A DNA stretch of 64,000 nt from G965197715 sp965247615 (GTDB lineage Bacteria; Chloroflexota; Dehalococcoidia; Lucifugimonadales; UBA1127): the NCBI GenBank assembly GCA_965247615.1, contig OZ252022.1, positions 2,356,001 to 2,420,000 on the forward strand. Direction: 5' to 3'. The position numbers were made by a program, and so were the translations under genes. The notes beneath the pieces are model-generated. The model was not told the origin of the DNA and made no database searches. It was given only the letters and a program-made list of their open reading frames with translations. Below are positions 16,061 through 24,938 of this stretch, piece after piece (position 1 is the stretch's first letter; every line of letters begins with the position of its first letter).

Positions 16061-17143
16061 CTACAAGCCGATAAGCTTCGCGGCGTTGCCGCCCAGCACC
16101 TTCCTCTTCGTCTCCTCCGAAAACACGGTACTCTCGAGCACAGGCTTCACGGCGCCGCCGGGTTCTATGGAGTCCCAGTGAGGCTGGTCCGTGGCGAGGA
16201 CCAGGTTGTCGTCACCCAGGGTCTCCACGGCCCACTCGAAGAGCGGGTCCTCGAAGGGCTCGCAGCCCAGGTAGACCTGGCGCTGGAAGTATTCGCTGGG
16301 CTTCATCTTGAGCCACGGGACCAGGTAGGGGAGCTTTTCGAAGTGCTCATCCATGCGGCCGACCCACCAGGGCATCTGGGAGGCGCCGGTCTCCAGGGAG
16401 ATGACGTTGAGGGCAGGGAACTTCTCCAAGACACCACCGCAGATGAAGCTCATGCAGCAGACCATGGTCTCCAAGACGCGCCCCACCATGTGCGAGAAGA
16501 AGAAGTTGTCCGCGAAGCGGTCCTGTCCCAGGGAGCCGGTCTTGGTGTCGTGGAAGATGATGGGGAGGCGCAGCTTCTCAATCTCCCGGAAGACCGGCTC
16601 GTAGTAGGGGTCGTACCACTCGCGGCCCTGAACGGGCGTCGCCTTGATGTTGAGGCCCTTGCTTCCCAGCTCGTGGGCGCGGTAGAGCTCCTTGATGGCC
16701 TCGTCCGGGTCCTGCATGGGGATGACGCCCGCCCACATGAGGCGGTCGGGGAAGTGGGAGGAGAAGAGGGCCATGTAGTCGTTCTGGGCGCGGCAGTAGG
16801 CCGCCGCCAGCTCCGGGTCGTCGGGGAACCAGAGACGGTCGAGGGCAGAGGAGTTGGGTGACAGGACGGCGATGTCGATGCCGTCCTTGTCCAGATTGCG
16901 CACCCGGCCTTCCGGCGTCAGGTCCTCCGGTCTGACCCAGTTGGGCTTCACCGAGGGCCCAGTGATCTCGGAGCCGACCATGATGCGGTTCCCAATGAGG
17001 GTGAGCTGACGCTCGCCCTGCTTGCTGGGCAGGGGTTTGGGCAGGAAGGGCTTCCACTCCTCGTCGATGGTCTCTTCCCAGTGGCTTGTATCGCCGACCA
17101 GATGTGCGTCGAGATCGATGATCTTGCTCCCCGCGAAGGGCAT
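16061..17143 (-). CDS. Amidohydrolase family protein (amidohydrolase-2 / ACMSD-like)
   Basis: A 360-residue TIM-barrel metal hydrolase or decarboxylase of the amidohydrolase-2 type. The N-terminal metal motif has the form IIDLDAHL, followed by GIDIAVLSP, RLMWAGVIPMQDPDEAI, the central histidine in LPIIFHDTK, and near the end the active-site aspartate in LATDQPHWDS. Relatives include aminocarboxymuconate-semialdehyde decarboxylase and gamma-resorcylate decarboxylase; Chloroflexota and actinobacteria carry many uncharacterised paralogues. It lies about 90 bp after an ABC solute-binding gene on the same strand. Substrate unknown. Confidence 0.85.
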   Translation of the reverse strand: MPFAGSKIIDLDAHLVGDTSHWEETIDEEWKPFLPKPLPSKQGERQLTLIGNRIMVGSEITGPSVKPNWVRPEDLTPEGRVRNLDKDGIDIAVLSPNSSALDRLWFPDDPELAAAYCRAQNDYMALFSSHFPDRLMWAGVIPMQDPDEAIKELYRAHELGSKGLNIKATPVQGREWYDPYYEPVFREIEKLRLPIIFHDTKTGSLGQDRFADNFFFSHMVGRVLETMVCCMSFICGGVLEKFPALNVISLETGASQMPWWVGRMDEHFEKLPYLVPWLKMKPSEYFQRQVYLGCEPFEDPLFEWAVETLGDDNLVLATDQPHWDSIEPGGAVKPVLESTVFSEETKRKVLGGNAAKLIGL

Positions 17144-17233
17144 GACGCGCTCCTTTCTGCGCTGGGCTGCGCTGCGACAAGTAGAGGGGCGCCGCGAGAC
17201 TCGCGACGCCCCTCCAATCTAGCTGCGCTTAGG

Positions 17234-19009
17234 CTACTTGTCCAGCCACACGTCCCGGAACCTTAGGGATGAGGCATGGATCCAGAGGTGCCAGTTGTAC
17301 TTCTTGGGCCCCTTGAACCAGGGTTGGTAGGCCACCGGGTCGACGGGATAGGGCAACCAAATGCGGTTGGCGTTGGTGACCAGGCTGATCTGTGCTTCCT
17401 TGCTGAGCTGCGCCTGCCGTATGGGGTCCAGGCTCGAGCCCATCTCGACAAGGATCTTGTCCAGGTTGGGGTCCATGACGCCGGCCCGGTTGGTGCCGGG
17501 AGCCTCTTCGCTGTGGTAGGCGGTGAGCCCGGCCGCCAGGGGCGGCCTGGAAGACAGCCGGGTGATCATGATAGGGCCGTAGGACCGGTTTGCCAGCAGA
17601 GACGAGTACTCGGCAGGTGACACGATCTTGAGCGACGCATCGATGCCGACTCGCTTGAGCAGGGTGGGCACTACGTCTCGAAGCTCGTTAAAGGGTGAGC
17701 CATAGCTCCTAGCGGGGATCTCCAGGGAGAGTCCGTCCGAGAATCCGGCCTCCGCCAGGAGGGCCCTGGCTCCCTCTGGGTTGTACTCCAGGTACTGCCG
17801 CGCCTCCGGCGGGAAGTCCTCGATTCTCAGGGCGTTGGGATCGGCTGGGGGCGCCACGCCGACGGAAACGCCAAATCCGCCCAGTAGCCCCTTGGTGATG
17901 CTCTCCCGATCGATGGCCATGGAGACGGCCCGCCGCACCCGGACGTCGGTGAAGGGCGGCTCCTGGTTGTTCATGGTGATGCCCTGGGTAAGGGTCCCTG
18001 GACAGTCGACCCATTGGATGTCAGGGCTGGTCTGCTGCATCCGCTCCTTGAGGCCGATGCTGAGCTCGTCCAGCGCGTCGAGCTTGCCAACCTCAATGGC
18101 GGCAACGCGTGTGGTGGGGTCGCGCATGATGGAGAGGTTGACGTTGTCGATGTAGGGCCGGCCCTCGATCCGGTAATCGGAGTGGCGCTCGAACGTGACG
18201 CCTACGCCCGGGGTCGACTTGGTCAGCTGCCATGGGCCGGTGCCGATGACCGACTCCGCGGTCGTGTAGTCGCCCTCGGGACCTCCGGCTTCCTGAGTGA
18301 GGAGAGTGGCCCGATAGTCGGATATCATCTCCGAGAGGAAGAGGGGAGAAGGCTTGGTCAGCTTGAAGGTGACGGTGTAATCGTCTGTGGCGTCCATACT
18401 GACGACGTTTTCCCAGAGCCGCGGCTGGAGGCCGCCCTCCCGGTGCTGCGCGAAGCTGAACACCACGTCCCGGGCCTTTAGCTCCCGGCCGTTGACCGGT
18501 GGCTTGTTGTGGAACTTGATCCCCTGCGGAATGGTGACGACGAGCGTTGTCTCGTCTGTCCATTCCCAGCTCTCGGCCACCCAAGGGGTCAGGTTATACG
18601 TACAGGACTGACCCTCAAGGTTGTCCCACGTCCCCAGGTTCTCATAGGCGAACCCCATGGCGGTGCGAGTCTCCCGCCGGCCGCCGGGGTAGTGGGGATT
18701 GAAGCCGCCGCGGAGCTCGCCCCGCATGAAGTAGTTGAGGGTGCCGCCGTACTTGGGCTTGTCCATCATGGCGTCGCCCATGGCAGGCTCAGAGGGCATC
18801 GTTTGGGTCGTAGGAGCGGCGGCTGCCGGCGCCAGCGGGTCCGCTGCAGGGGCCGCGGGCGCGGCCGCCGACGCCGCAGCGGGCTGCTGGGGCGCTTGGC
18901 CCACCACCTCTGCGCCGCCGCTGGCGCAGGCCACCGCCCCCAGGGCAATGACTGCCATCAGGCTTGCAACGACCAAGCGCAGAGAGATCCGTCCTTCATG
19001 TCGAACCAT
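17234..19009 (-). CDS. ABC transporter solute-binding lipoprotein, family 5 (peptide/opine type)
   Basis: A 591-residue extracytoplasmic binding protein. It has an N-terminal signal with lipobox ALGAVAC (cysteine near residue 28), a proline/alanine-rich linker to about residue 75, then a family-5 domain: YGGTLNYFMRGE, VTIPQGIKFHNKPPVNGRE, ARDVVFSF, VIGTGPWQLTK and DVRVRRAVSMAIDRESI. This family binds oligopeptides, nickel, opines and sugars. ATG 19009 has AGGAGG at 7 bases. A paralogue with the same architecture is directly upstream, yet no permease or ATPase gene is nearby, so it must share membrane components encoded elsewhere. Confidence 0.88.
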   Translation of the reverse strand: MVRHEGRISLRLVVASLMAVIALGAVACASGGAEVVGQAPQQPAAASAAAPAAPAADPLAPAAAAPTTQTMPSEPAMGDAMMDKPKYGGTLNYFMRGELRGGFNPHYPGGRRETRTAMGFAYENLGTWDNLEGQSCTYNLTPWVAESWEWTDETTLVVTIPQGIKFHNKPPVNGRELKARDVVFSFAQHREGGLQPRLWENVVSMDATDDYTVTFKLTKPSPLFLSEMISDYRATLLTQEAGGPEGDYTTAESVIGTGPWQLTKSTPGVGVTFERHSDYRIEGRPYIDNVNLSIMRDPTTRVAAIEVGKLDALDELSIGLKERMQQTSPDIQWVDCPGTLTQGITMNNQEPPFTDVRVRRAVSMAIDRESITKGLLGGFGVSVGVAPPADPNALRIEDFPPEARQYLEYNPEGARALLAEAGFSDGLSLEIPARSYGSPFNELRDVVPTLLKRVGIDASLKIVSPAEYSSLLANRSYGPIMITRLSSRPPLAAGLTAYHSEEAPGTNRAGVMDPNLDKILVEMGSSLDPIRQAQLSKEAQISLVTNANRIWLPYPVDPVAYQPWFKGPKKYNWHLWIHASSLRFRDVWLDK

Positions 19010-19105
19010 AATCACACCTCCTGTGTGCTTGCCGGAAAGCTACTCGATTTCCACCGATTGTGCAAGGGCGTCGAACCAAGATTTCGTCGACGCCGAACCC
19101 CTCGC

Positions 19106-19142
19106 ACTGAGACCCCCCGCGAGCTCCAAGGGGGGTCTCAGT
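19106..19142. terminator. Perfect 13-bp hairpin between the two solute-binding genes
   Basis: ACTGAGACCCCCC (19106-19118) pairs exactly with GGGGGGTCTCAGT (19130-19142) around an 11-base loop. No T-run follows on either strand. It most likely ends or attenuates the transcript of the upstream gene (19187-20956), allowing different levels of the two proteins. Confidence 0.6.
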
Positions 19143-19186
19143 ATGTTCAGGTTGTCGTGTACGCTCCTAGTCGATTGCCGGCTTCC

Positions 19187-20956
19187 CTATTTCTCGTCCA
19201 GCCAGACCTCTGAGAACATGAGTCCCGTCTGCCTGGAGAAGGTCTCCTTGTTGGTGCGCAGGCGTCCCTTCACCCGTCCGGAGAAGCTGTTGAAGTCCAA
19301 GGGAGCGGGGAGGACGACGATGTACGCGTTGTCCACGAAGCGGATCTGGAGCTGCCTCGCAAGATCAAGGCGCACCTGCGGGTCTATGGCCGCCTGCATC
19401 TGCTCCACAAGGGCATCGTACTCAGGGTCCTTCACGGCGGCGCGGTTGGTGCCGGGAGCCTCGCCGCTGTGGTAGCTCCCCAAGGCAAACTCGATGATCG
19501 GGCCGGAGGTGACGCCGGAACGGATGATCCCGATGGGGCCGTAGCCCCAGGTTGCGACGCCTTCCGAGTACTCCGCCAGGGACGCCACCTTCAAGGTAGC
19601 GTTGACGCCGATCTGCCTGAGCATTCCCGGCAGGCCCTCGATCTGCTCGTTGAAGGGCGAGCCGTAGTGGAGGCCGACGAAGATCTCCACGTCGAGCCCA
19701 TCAGGGAAGCCCGCTTCCGCCAGGAGAGCCTTGGCTGCCGTCGGGTTGTACTCCAGGTACTTCCTGGTCTCCGGGGGGAAGTCCTCAGGCGTCAGTGCTC
19801 CCTCGATGAAGGGGGCCGTCGTGCCCAGGATGGCGCCCTCGTTCTTGAAGAGGCCCTTGACGAAAGCGTCCCGATCAACGCCCATGGAAATGGCCCGGCG
19901 CAGGCGCACGTCGTTGAAGGGCGGGATGTCGTTGCGCATGACGATGGTGTGCGGGTTGGCGTTGACGCACGGGATCGACTGGATGGAGGGGGCGGTCTTT
20001 TCGAGACGGTCCTTGAAAGACTTGCTGACCTCCTCCACGTAGTCAAGCCTGCCCACTTCCAAAGCGGCGATCCGGACATTCCGGTCCCGCATTATGGGCT
20101 GCTCGAAGGCGTCGACGTACGGGAGCCCCTCGTTCCAGTAGTCGGGGTTTCGTACGGCCTTGTGACCAACGCCGGGGGTGTACTGCGTGTGGACGAAGGC
20201 GCCGGTACCAATCATGGAATCCGAGCCCGCATAGCCATCCTCGGGGTGCTCGGCTTCGGGGGCCATGAAGACGGCCTCATACCGGCCGAAGAAGACGGAG
20301 GGCAGAAGGGGGAATGGCTCATGGGTCTTGATGCGGACCGTGTACTTATCCGGGGCCTCAATGCTGGAGATCGCTTCTCCCGTCCGGACCTGCAGCCCGC
20401 GCTCGAACATGCGCTTGAAGCTGAACACAACGTCGTCAGCCACCAACTCACGGCCGTTGACGGGCGGTCTGTCGTGGAACATGACGCCCTGACGCAGCTT
20501 GATGTCGATGGTCGTGGGGTCGGTGTACGCCCAGCTTTCGGCGCCCCAGGGGACCAGGACCTGGGAGCAGGGGTCGCCGGGGACGCTGTCCCATGCCGCG
20601 ACGCGCTCATACACCGCACCGATGGCCTGGCGTGCCTCCCGCCGGCCGCCGGGCGTGTGGGCCTCGAAGCCACCGCGTGGATCGGCGCGCACGGCCATGT
20701 ACAGTGTGCCACCGTACTTGGGCTTGTCCATCATCATGCCGTCGCCCATGGCAGGCTGCGCGGCCGTTGCAGGCGACATCGAATCGGCCATGGCCGGCGC
20801 CGCCGGATCGGGGGCGGGCGCTGCCGGCGCGGGCACCGCTGCCGAGGCGGGCTGCTGGGGCGCTTGGCCAACGGTCTCAACGCCGCCGCTGGCGCACGCC
20901 ACCGCCACGAGGGCGATCAGGGCCATCAGACTCCCAATTAACAATCTATAGCTCAC
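19187..20956 (-). CDS. ABC transporter solute-binding lipoprotein, family 5, paralogue
   Basis: A 589-residue protein with the same layout as its neighbour: signal and lipobox LVAVAC (cysteine near residue 21), the shared CASGGVETVGQAPQQPA beginning of the linker, a long Ala/Pro linker, then a family-5 domain (YGGTLYMAVRADPRGG, MIGTGAFVHTQ, DVRLRRAISMGVDRDAF). GTG start with AGGAGG at 4-5 bases. The signal and linker are much closer to the paralogue than the ligand-binding region is, so the two probably take different ligands. No transporter membrane components lie nearby. A sigma70-like promoter lies ~110-135 bp upstream. Confidence 0.88.
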   Translation of the reverse strand: MSYRLLIGSLMALIALVAVACASGGVETVGQAPQQPASAAVPAPAAPAPDPAAPAMADSMSPATAAQPAMGDGMMMDKPKYGGTLYMAVRADPRGGFEAHTPGGRREARQAIGAVYERVAAWDSVPGDPCSQVLVPWGAESWAYTDPTTIDIKLRQGVMFHDRPPVNGRELVADDVVFSFKRMFERGLQVRTGEAISSIEAPDKYTVRIKTHEPFPLLPSVFFGRYEAVFMAPEAEHPEDGYAGSDSMIGTGAFVHTQYTPGVGHKAVRNPDYWNEGLPYVDAFEQPIMRDRNVRIAALEVGRLDYVEEVSKSFKDRLEKTAPSIQSIPCVNANPHTIVMRNDIPPFNDVRLRRAISMGVDRDAFVKGLFKNEGAILGTTAPFIEGALTPEDFPPETRKYLEYNPTAAKALLAEAGFPDGLDVEIFVGLHYGSPFNEQIEGLPGMLRQIGVNATLKVASLAEYSEGVATWGYGPIGIIRSGVTSGPIIEFALGSYHSGEAPGTNRAAVKDPEYDALVEQMQAAIDPQVRLDLARQLQIRFVDNAYIVVLPAPLDFNSFSGRVKGRLRTNKETFSRQTGLMFSEVWLDEK

Positions 20957-21061
20957 GTCTCCTCCTCATCCATCCGTGCCTTGGCCGGTGTTCCTCTGCC
21001 TTCGAAAGGAATTGCCGATTGCCGTGGAACCAAGGAATTGAACGCTGCGAAAGGACACTCT

Positions 21062-21090
21062 TATCTAGCATGGCAGATACGGGCTGCCAA
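21062..21090 (-). promoter_or_regulatory. Promoter of the solute-binding protein genes
   Basis: On the minus strand TTGGCA (21085-21090), a 17-bp spacer and TAGATA (21062-21067). The expected start leaves about 100 bases of leader before the GTG at 20956. Nothing else is recognised in the 20957-21346 gap beyond this and the promoter on the opposite strand. Confidence 0.5.
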
Positions 21091-21279
21091 TGACGCCGCG
21101 GTCTCCATGCAGTCGCCGCCATATGGTAGCTCATCTTACACCTGTTGTACGATTTATACGATTGCTGGGCGAAACCGGATTGGATGATTGCCGAGCCTCC
21201 TGCCACCGTCAGGCCGACGATGGGGGATGCGCCAGGCGGACGGCTGAAGCCCCGGGTACGGCGCCGCAGGCGGGAACGC

Positions 21280-21309
21280 TTGACTTGCCGCAATCCGGCG
21301 GCCTACGCT
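21280..21309 (+). promoter_or_regulatory. Candidate promoter of the DUF4389 gene
   Basis: TTGACT (21280-21285), 18-bp spacer, TACGCT (21304-21309), about 37 bp before the ATG at 21347. Confidence 0.4.
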
Positions 21310-21346
21310 GGACCTGCAGGCGCATGTACAGAAGTAGAGGTGGACC

Positions 21347-21952
21347 ATGACGGAGGCGAGCCGGACCGCATATCCACTCTCGCTTAGGGGCGATCTGGAC
21401 CCGGGGCTGAGCCGGTGGCTCTGGCTGGTCAAGTGGCTCCTGGTCATCCCGCACTGCTTCGTGCTGCTTTTCCTTTGGATTGCCGCCCTGCTGTTGAGCG
21501 TAGTCGCGTGGTTCGCCATCCTGTTCACGGGCCGCTACCCGCGGGGGATCTTCGACTTCAACGTGGGCGTCCTGCGGTGGTCCTGGCGAGCGGCCTTCTA
21601 CAGCTACTCGGCGCTGGGCACGGACCGCTATCCGCCATTCACGCTCCGCTCCGTCGACTACCCGGCGGACCTGACGGTCGAGTACCCGGAGAGGCTGAGC
21701 CGGGGACTGGTGCTGATCAAGTCCTGGCTCCTGGCTATTCCGCACCACCTGGTGGTCGGCATCCTCAAGGGTGACGGGCTCCTTGGGCTTCTGGTCCTTA
21801 TCGCCGCCGTGGTCATGCTGGTGACCAAGCGTTACCCCCAGGGCATCTTCGACCTGGTCATGGGCCTGAACCGTTGGGTACTTCGCGTGGCGGCGTACGT
21901 GCTGCTGATGACCGACCGGTACCCGCCCTTCCGGCTGGACATGCAGGAGTAG
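21347..21952 (+). CDS. DUF4389 membrane protein
   Basis: A 201-residue protein with an internal duplication. The repeat unit reads RYPRGIFDFNVGVLRWSWR with TDRYPPFTL after it, and again RYPQGIFDLVMGLNRWVLR with TDRYPPFRL. Each unit contains a hydrophobic hairpin (LLVIPHCFVLLFLWIAALLL; LLAIPHHLVVG), so about four membrane segments are likely. This is the DUF4389 family, whose function is unknown. Start ATG with GAGGTGG upstream. It stands alone between the solute-binding genes and the dioxygenase. Confidence 0.85.
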   Translation: MTEASRTAYPLSLRGDLDPGLSRWLWLVKWLLVIPHCFVLLFLWIAALLLSVVAWFAILFTGRYPRGIFDFNVGVLRWSWRAAFYSYSALGTDRYPPFTLRSVDYPADLTVEYPERLSRGLVLIKSWLLAIPHHLVVGILKGDGLLGLLVLIAAVVMLVTKRYPQGIFDLVMGLNRWVLRVAAYVLLMTDRYPPFRLDMQE

Positions 21953-22091
21953 CGGCGGGCAACGCGGTCGGCCAGCGGGTTGACTCAGGCGCTACACTGC
22001 GTACACACGCTGCCTCGCGGGGGCAGCGGTCCATGTCCATACTTGGTCTCGGCAAACTGCAGCCAAGAGAGCCAATTGAGGGAGGATGACG

Positions 22092-23075
22092 ATGGCACGC
22101 ATTGTACTGGGGCTGGGGACGTCCCACAGCCCGATGCTCAGCACCACGCCGGACATATGGCCGCAGCACGTCGAGCGGGACCTTCGCAACAAGGCGCTCT
22201 GGGGCATCGACGGTCAGACCCATGACTACGAGGAGCTCCTGAGCCTGGCAGACCCCTCCATTGCAAAGGAGGTGTCGCCGGAGAAGTGGCAGACGCGCTA
22301 CGACGCCTGTCAGAAGGCCATCGCCGGCGTTGGGGAGGTCCTGGCCAAGGCCGCCCCGGACGTGCTGGTGATGATCGGCGACGACCAGAAGGAAGTGTTC
22401 AACGAAGATAACATGCCTGCCATGCTTGTGTACTGGGGCGACAACTTCATGAGCATCCCCAGGGACCGGTCGCGGATGCCGCCGTCCATCGCGGCGGCCG
22501 CTTGGGCCAACGAGTTCGAAGCGGAACGCGCGTTTCCGGTGGCGACGTCCATGGGCCAGCACATCATCGAGAGCCTCATCGATCAGGACTTCGACGTAGC
22601 GCATTCGAGGCACTTCGCGCCCGGCAGGGGTATGGGACACGCCTTCGGGTTCGTGTACCGGCGCATCATGGACGGCAAGGCGATGCCTGTCATTCCCGTC
22701 ATGCTCAACACCTACTATCCCCCCAACCAGCCGACCCCGGGCCGCTCCTACAACCTCGGCAAGGCCCTGCGCCAGGCCATCGAGTCCTGGGACGAGGACC
22801 TGCGCGTCGGCGTGGTGGCGTCGGGAGGGCTGAGCCACTTCGTGGTGGACGAGGAGCTGGACGACGGAGTGATCAAGGCCCTGCGAGAGAAGGACGAGGC
22901 CCATCTGCGGGCGCTGCCGCGCAACCGGCTAAACTCCGGTACCTCGGAGACCCGCAACTGGATTGCGGCGGCCGGGGCCCTGGAGGAGCTGGACATGGAG
23001 CTCATCGACTACGTGCCCTGCTACCGGTCGCCGGCGGGCACGGGATGCGCTATGGCATTCGCCTACTGGCAGTAG
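22092..23075 (+). CDS. Class III extradiol ring-cleavage dioxygenase-like protein (LigB family)
   Basis: A 327-residue protein of the protocatechuate-4,5-dioxygenase beta / LigB fold. Likely iron ligands are the N-terminal histidine in GLGTSHSPML and the one in SGGLSHFVVDE; VLVMIGDDQKEVF and GHAFGFVYRRIM are also family-like. Such enzymes open catechol-type rings; some relatives act on non-aromatic substrates. GGAGG is 6 bases before ATG 22092, which I prefer to the ATG at 22086 that abuts the RBS. No alpha subunit or other ring-cleavage genes are adjacent. Confidence 0.85.
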   Translation: MARIVLGLGTSHSPMLSTTPDIWPQHVERDLRNKALWGIDGQTHDYEELLSLADPSIAKEVSPEKWQTRYDACQKAIAGVGEVLAKAAPDVLVMIGDDQKEVFNEDNMPAMLVYWGDNFMSIPRDRSRMPPSIAAAAWANEFEAERAFPVATSMGQHIIESLIDQDFDVAHSRHFAPGRGMGHAFGFVYRRIMDGKAMPVIPVMLNTYYPPNQPTPGRSYNLGKALRQAIESWDEDLRVGVVASGGLSHFVVDEELDDGVIKALREKDEAHLRALPRNRLNSGTSETRNWIAAAGALEELDMELIDYVPCYRSPAGTGCAMAFAYWQ

Positions 23076-23284
23076 GGCCGAGGTCCGCCCCCCGCTGCCC
23101 TGTCCTCTTGGCGTGAGCACCCTGTGCCCCCGTGCGACCGCTCTTAGTGCGGCCCTCGAACCAGATGAGCCCCCCACCTCCCACGTCACTCCCACGAAAA
23201 TAGGTGGTTCAGGCTGCTTGCAGGGTGACTTTGTGTCCCAGGCGCGCCGCCTCCTCGGCCGTCATTCCCGCCCCAACTCACGTC

Positions 23285-23304
23285 ATTCCCGCGCAGGCGG
23301 GAAT
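23285..23304. repeat. REP-like palindrome
   Basis: ATTCCCGC, loop GCAG, GCGGGAAT: a perfect 8-bp stem. A half copy (GTCATTCCCGC) lies 25 bp to the left, and similar half sites occur near the left end of the window. This kind of palindrome is common as a dispersed intergenic repeat. Confidence 0.6.
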
Positions 23305-23325
23305 CCACCGGGCGGGGTGGCGTCC

Positions 23326-23355
23326 CTCCCCCCACATGGCCGTCGCGCCAGCGAC
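23326..23355. repeat. Small palindromic repeat, copy 2
   Basis: CTCCCCCCACATGGC followed by CGTCGCGCCAGCGAC; hairpin GTCGC-GCCA-GCGAC. Confidence 0.6.
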
Positions 23356-23510
23356 CTGTGCCATCAGTCTCTTGTCAGTACAACATATACGTTCTATTCT
23401 TACGCATATCAGCCGCCGATGAAGGCGGCCAGGAAGGTGGGACACCGTAGACAACCGGCACGATGGAGGCAGTCCTGCTGCGCCGGCGAGCGGCCATTGT
23501 GCCGCAGCGG

Positions 23511-23551
23511 CCCCGCAACCCTCCCCCCACAAAGCCGTCGCGCCAGCGACC
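23511..23551. repeat. Small palindromic repeat, copy 3
   Basis: Begins CCCCGCAACCCTCC and ends in the same GTCGC-GCCA-GCGAC hairpin; the left extension is shared with copy 4. Confidence 0.6.
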
Positions 23552-23682
23552 CGGAGGTCCAGTCCTACCTCGCCGCACTCCGTCGTCAGCAGCTCCGCAC
23601 CAAGCGCATGACCGCCGGGGAGCTGCACACGGCCCTGCTGGAGGTCATGCAGCGTGCCCCCACCAGGAGCAACCCCCTCCTC

Positions 23683-23880
23683 GTCTATCTGCGGAAGACA
23701 CCGCCAGGTCCAACCGGCCCAGCAAGGGGCCCAGACGGCAGTCAATCAAAGGAGGACCATCCAACAGCCTCGGCAAGGGTGCCCTCGCCAGGAAACAATT
23801 GCTGTTTTACCCCCCGGCCAGCTTCAAAAGACGACAAAAAACACGAAGCAATCTTACAAAGGGAGATTAATCAAACAGCA
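23683..23880. repeat. Dispersed AT-rich repeat, copy 2 (degenerate, possibly two partial units)
   Basis: Starts GTCTATCTGCGGAAGAC, has AATCAAAGGAGGACCATCC in the middle, then CCAGCTTCAAAAGACGAC, an A-rich run and CAAAGGGAGATTAATCAAAC. These blocks match the 7.7 kb copy in order, with an inserted stretch between them. Confidence 0.5.
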
Positions 23881-23920
23881 CGTCTGCTCACCGAGGCGGC
23901 CACGCTCTCCAACGACGCGA

Positions 23921-23960
23921 CCCCGCAACCCTCCCCCACATGGCCGTCGCGCCAGCGACC
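23921..23960. repeat. Small palindromic repeat, copy 4
   Basis: CCCCGCAACCCTCCCCCACA, then TGGCCGTCGCGCCAGCGACC; same hairpin, ending about 27 bp from the stop of the FAH-family gene. Confidence 0.6.
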
Positions 23961-23986
23961 CCTGCCGCTGACCTGGCAACCTCCGG

Positions 23987-24928
23987 CTATCCTCCCCCGG
24001 CGGCGCGGGCCGCGGGGTTGGTGGAGTCGGGGCCCATGTAGACGCCTCGATCCCAGCTCCGCTTCAGTGGGTCGGAGACGTGCACAGCCATGCGCCCTAT
24101 GCCCTGGATTTCGATCTCGCCCAGCTCGCCGTCCTGAAGCGGGCCCAGCCCTTCATGGTTGGTGCCGCAGGACAGCAGGTCGCCGGTGTTGAGGGTCATG
24201 ATGGAGGTGGCAAAGGCGATGAGCTCGGGCACGCGGTGCTCCATGTCGCCGGTGTTGTAGTCGTGGCGCAGGTCGCCGTTGTTCCAGAACTTGACCGCTA
24301 GGTCGTTGGGCTCAGGCACCTCGTCGGCGGTGACGATGCAGGGTCCCATCGGTGCGAAGGTGTCGAAGGACTTGCCCATCCAGCTCCCCGCGCGCCAGGT
24401 GCGCCGACCCTCGCCCCGTGCTGAGACGTCGATGAAGCAGGTATAGCCGAAGATGGCGCCGGCGTAGTCCGCCTCGGTGACGCTCTTGGCCGGGCCCTTG
24501 ATGACGATGCCCAGCTCCGCCTCGTGGTGGAAGACCTCGATCCCCGGAAAGTCGGGGAGGACGACGGTGTCGCCGGGGCCAATCACGGCGTCCGGCGACT
24601 TGAGGAACATGTTGAGCGGGCGTGCCTCGCGCTGCATGTGCTCCCAGTAGTTGCCGATGCAGGCCAGGATCTTGCTCGGCCTGGGCAGAGGGGGGCGCAG
24701 CCGAACGCTGGACAGGGGAACGGAAGAGCCGGCTGCGGCCAGCCGCTCCAGCTCCGGCCGCAGCGACTCGAAGCTGTCGATGACGACCTGCATGCGCTGC
24801 TGCGGTGAGTCTGCCGCCAGGTGGCCCACGGCCTGCTCGATGTTGACGACCTCATCGCCGCGCAGGATGCCGCGCAGGTACCTCCCCGGGGACGGTCCCG
24901 GCGAATCGTCAAAGAGGACCAGCTTCAT
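23987..24928 (-). CDS. Fumarylacetoacetate hydrolase (FAH) family protein
   Basis: A 313-residue protein with a short N-terminal domain and a C-terminal FAH domain. Marks are ILACIGNYWEHM, the metal-binding acids in EVFHHEAELGIVIKG, AIFGYTCFIDVSARG, DTFAPMGPCIVTADE, and the C-terminal LNTGDLLSCGTNHEGLGP. The family hydrolyses C-C bonds of 1,3-diketo acids or decarboxylates/hydrates dienoates in aromatic breakdown. ATG with AGGAGG. It follows the large alpha/beta hydrolase gene by only 10 bp on the same strand, so they form an operon. Confidence 0.87.
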   Translation of the reverse strand: MKLVLFDDSPGPSPGRYLRGILRGDEVVNIEQAVGHLAADSPQQRMQVVIDSFESLRPELERLAAAGSSVPLSSVRLRPPLPRPSKILACIGNYWEHMQREARPLNMFLKSPDAVIGPGDTVVLPDFPGIEVFHHEAELGIVIKGPAKSVTEADYAGAIFGYTCFIDVSARGEGRRTWRAGSWMGKSFDTFAPMGPCIVTADEVPEPNDLAVKFWNNGDLRHDYNTGDMEHRVPELIAFATSIMTLNTGDLLSCGTNHEGLGPLQDGELGEIEIQGIGRMAVHVSDPLKRSWDRGVYMGPDSTNPAARAAGGG

Positions 24929-24938
24929 GATGCACCTC

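Larger units (their letters stand above)
23076..23986. other. Repeat-rich gap without a credible gene
   Basis: About 0.9 kb between the dioxygenase and the convergent FAH-family gene. Long open frames cross it, but they run through repeats and are low complexity. It holds a palindrome (23285-23304), three copies of a GTCGC hairpin repeat, and degenerate copies of the repeat also found at 7.7 kb. A patch at ~23556-23690 translates to a plausible helical protein segment (SYLAALRRQQLRTKRMTA), possibly a gene remnant. Confidence 0.6.

Noticed and set aside
22963..24192. 409-codon open frame on the plus strand
   Set aside because: It begins inside the dioxygenase gene in a wrong frame, runs through several repeats and ends inside the opposite-strand FAH-family gene; composition is low complexity.
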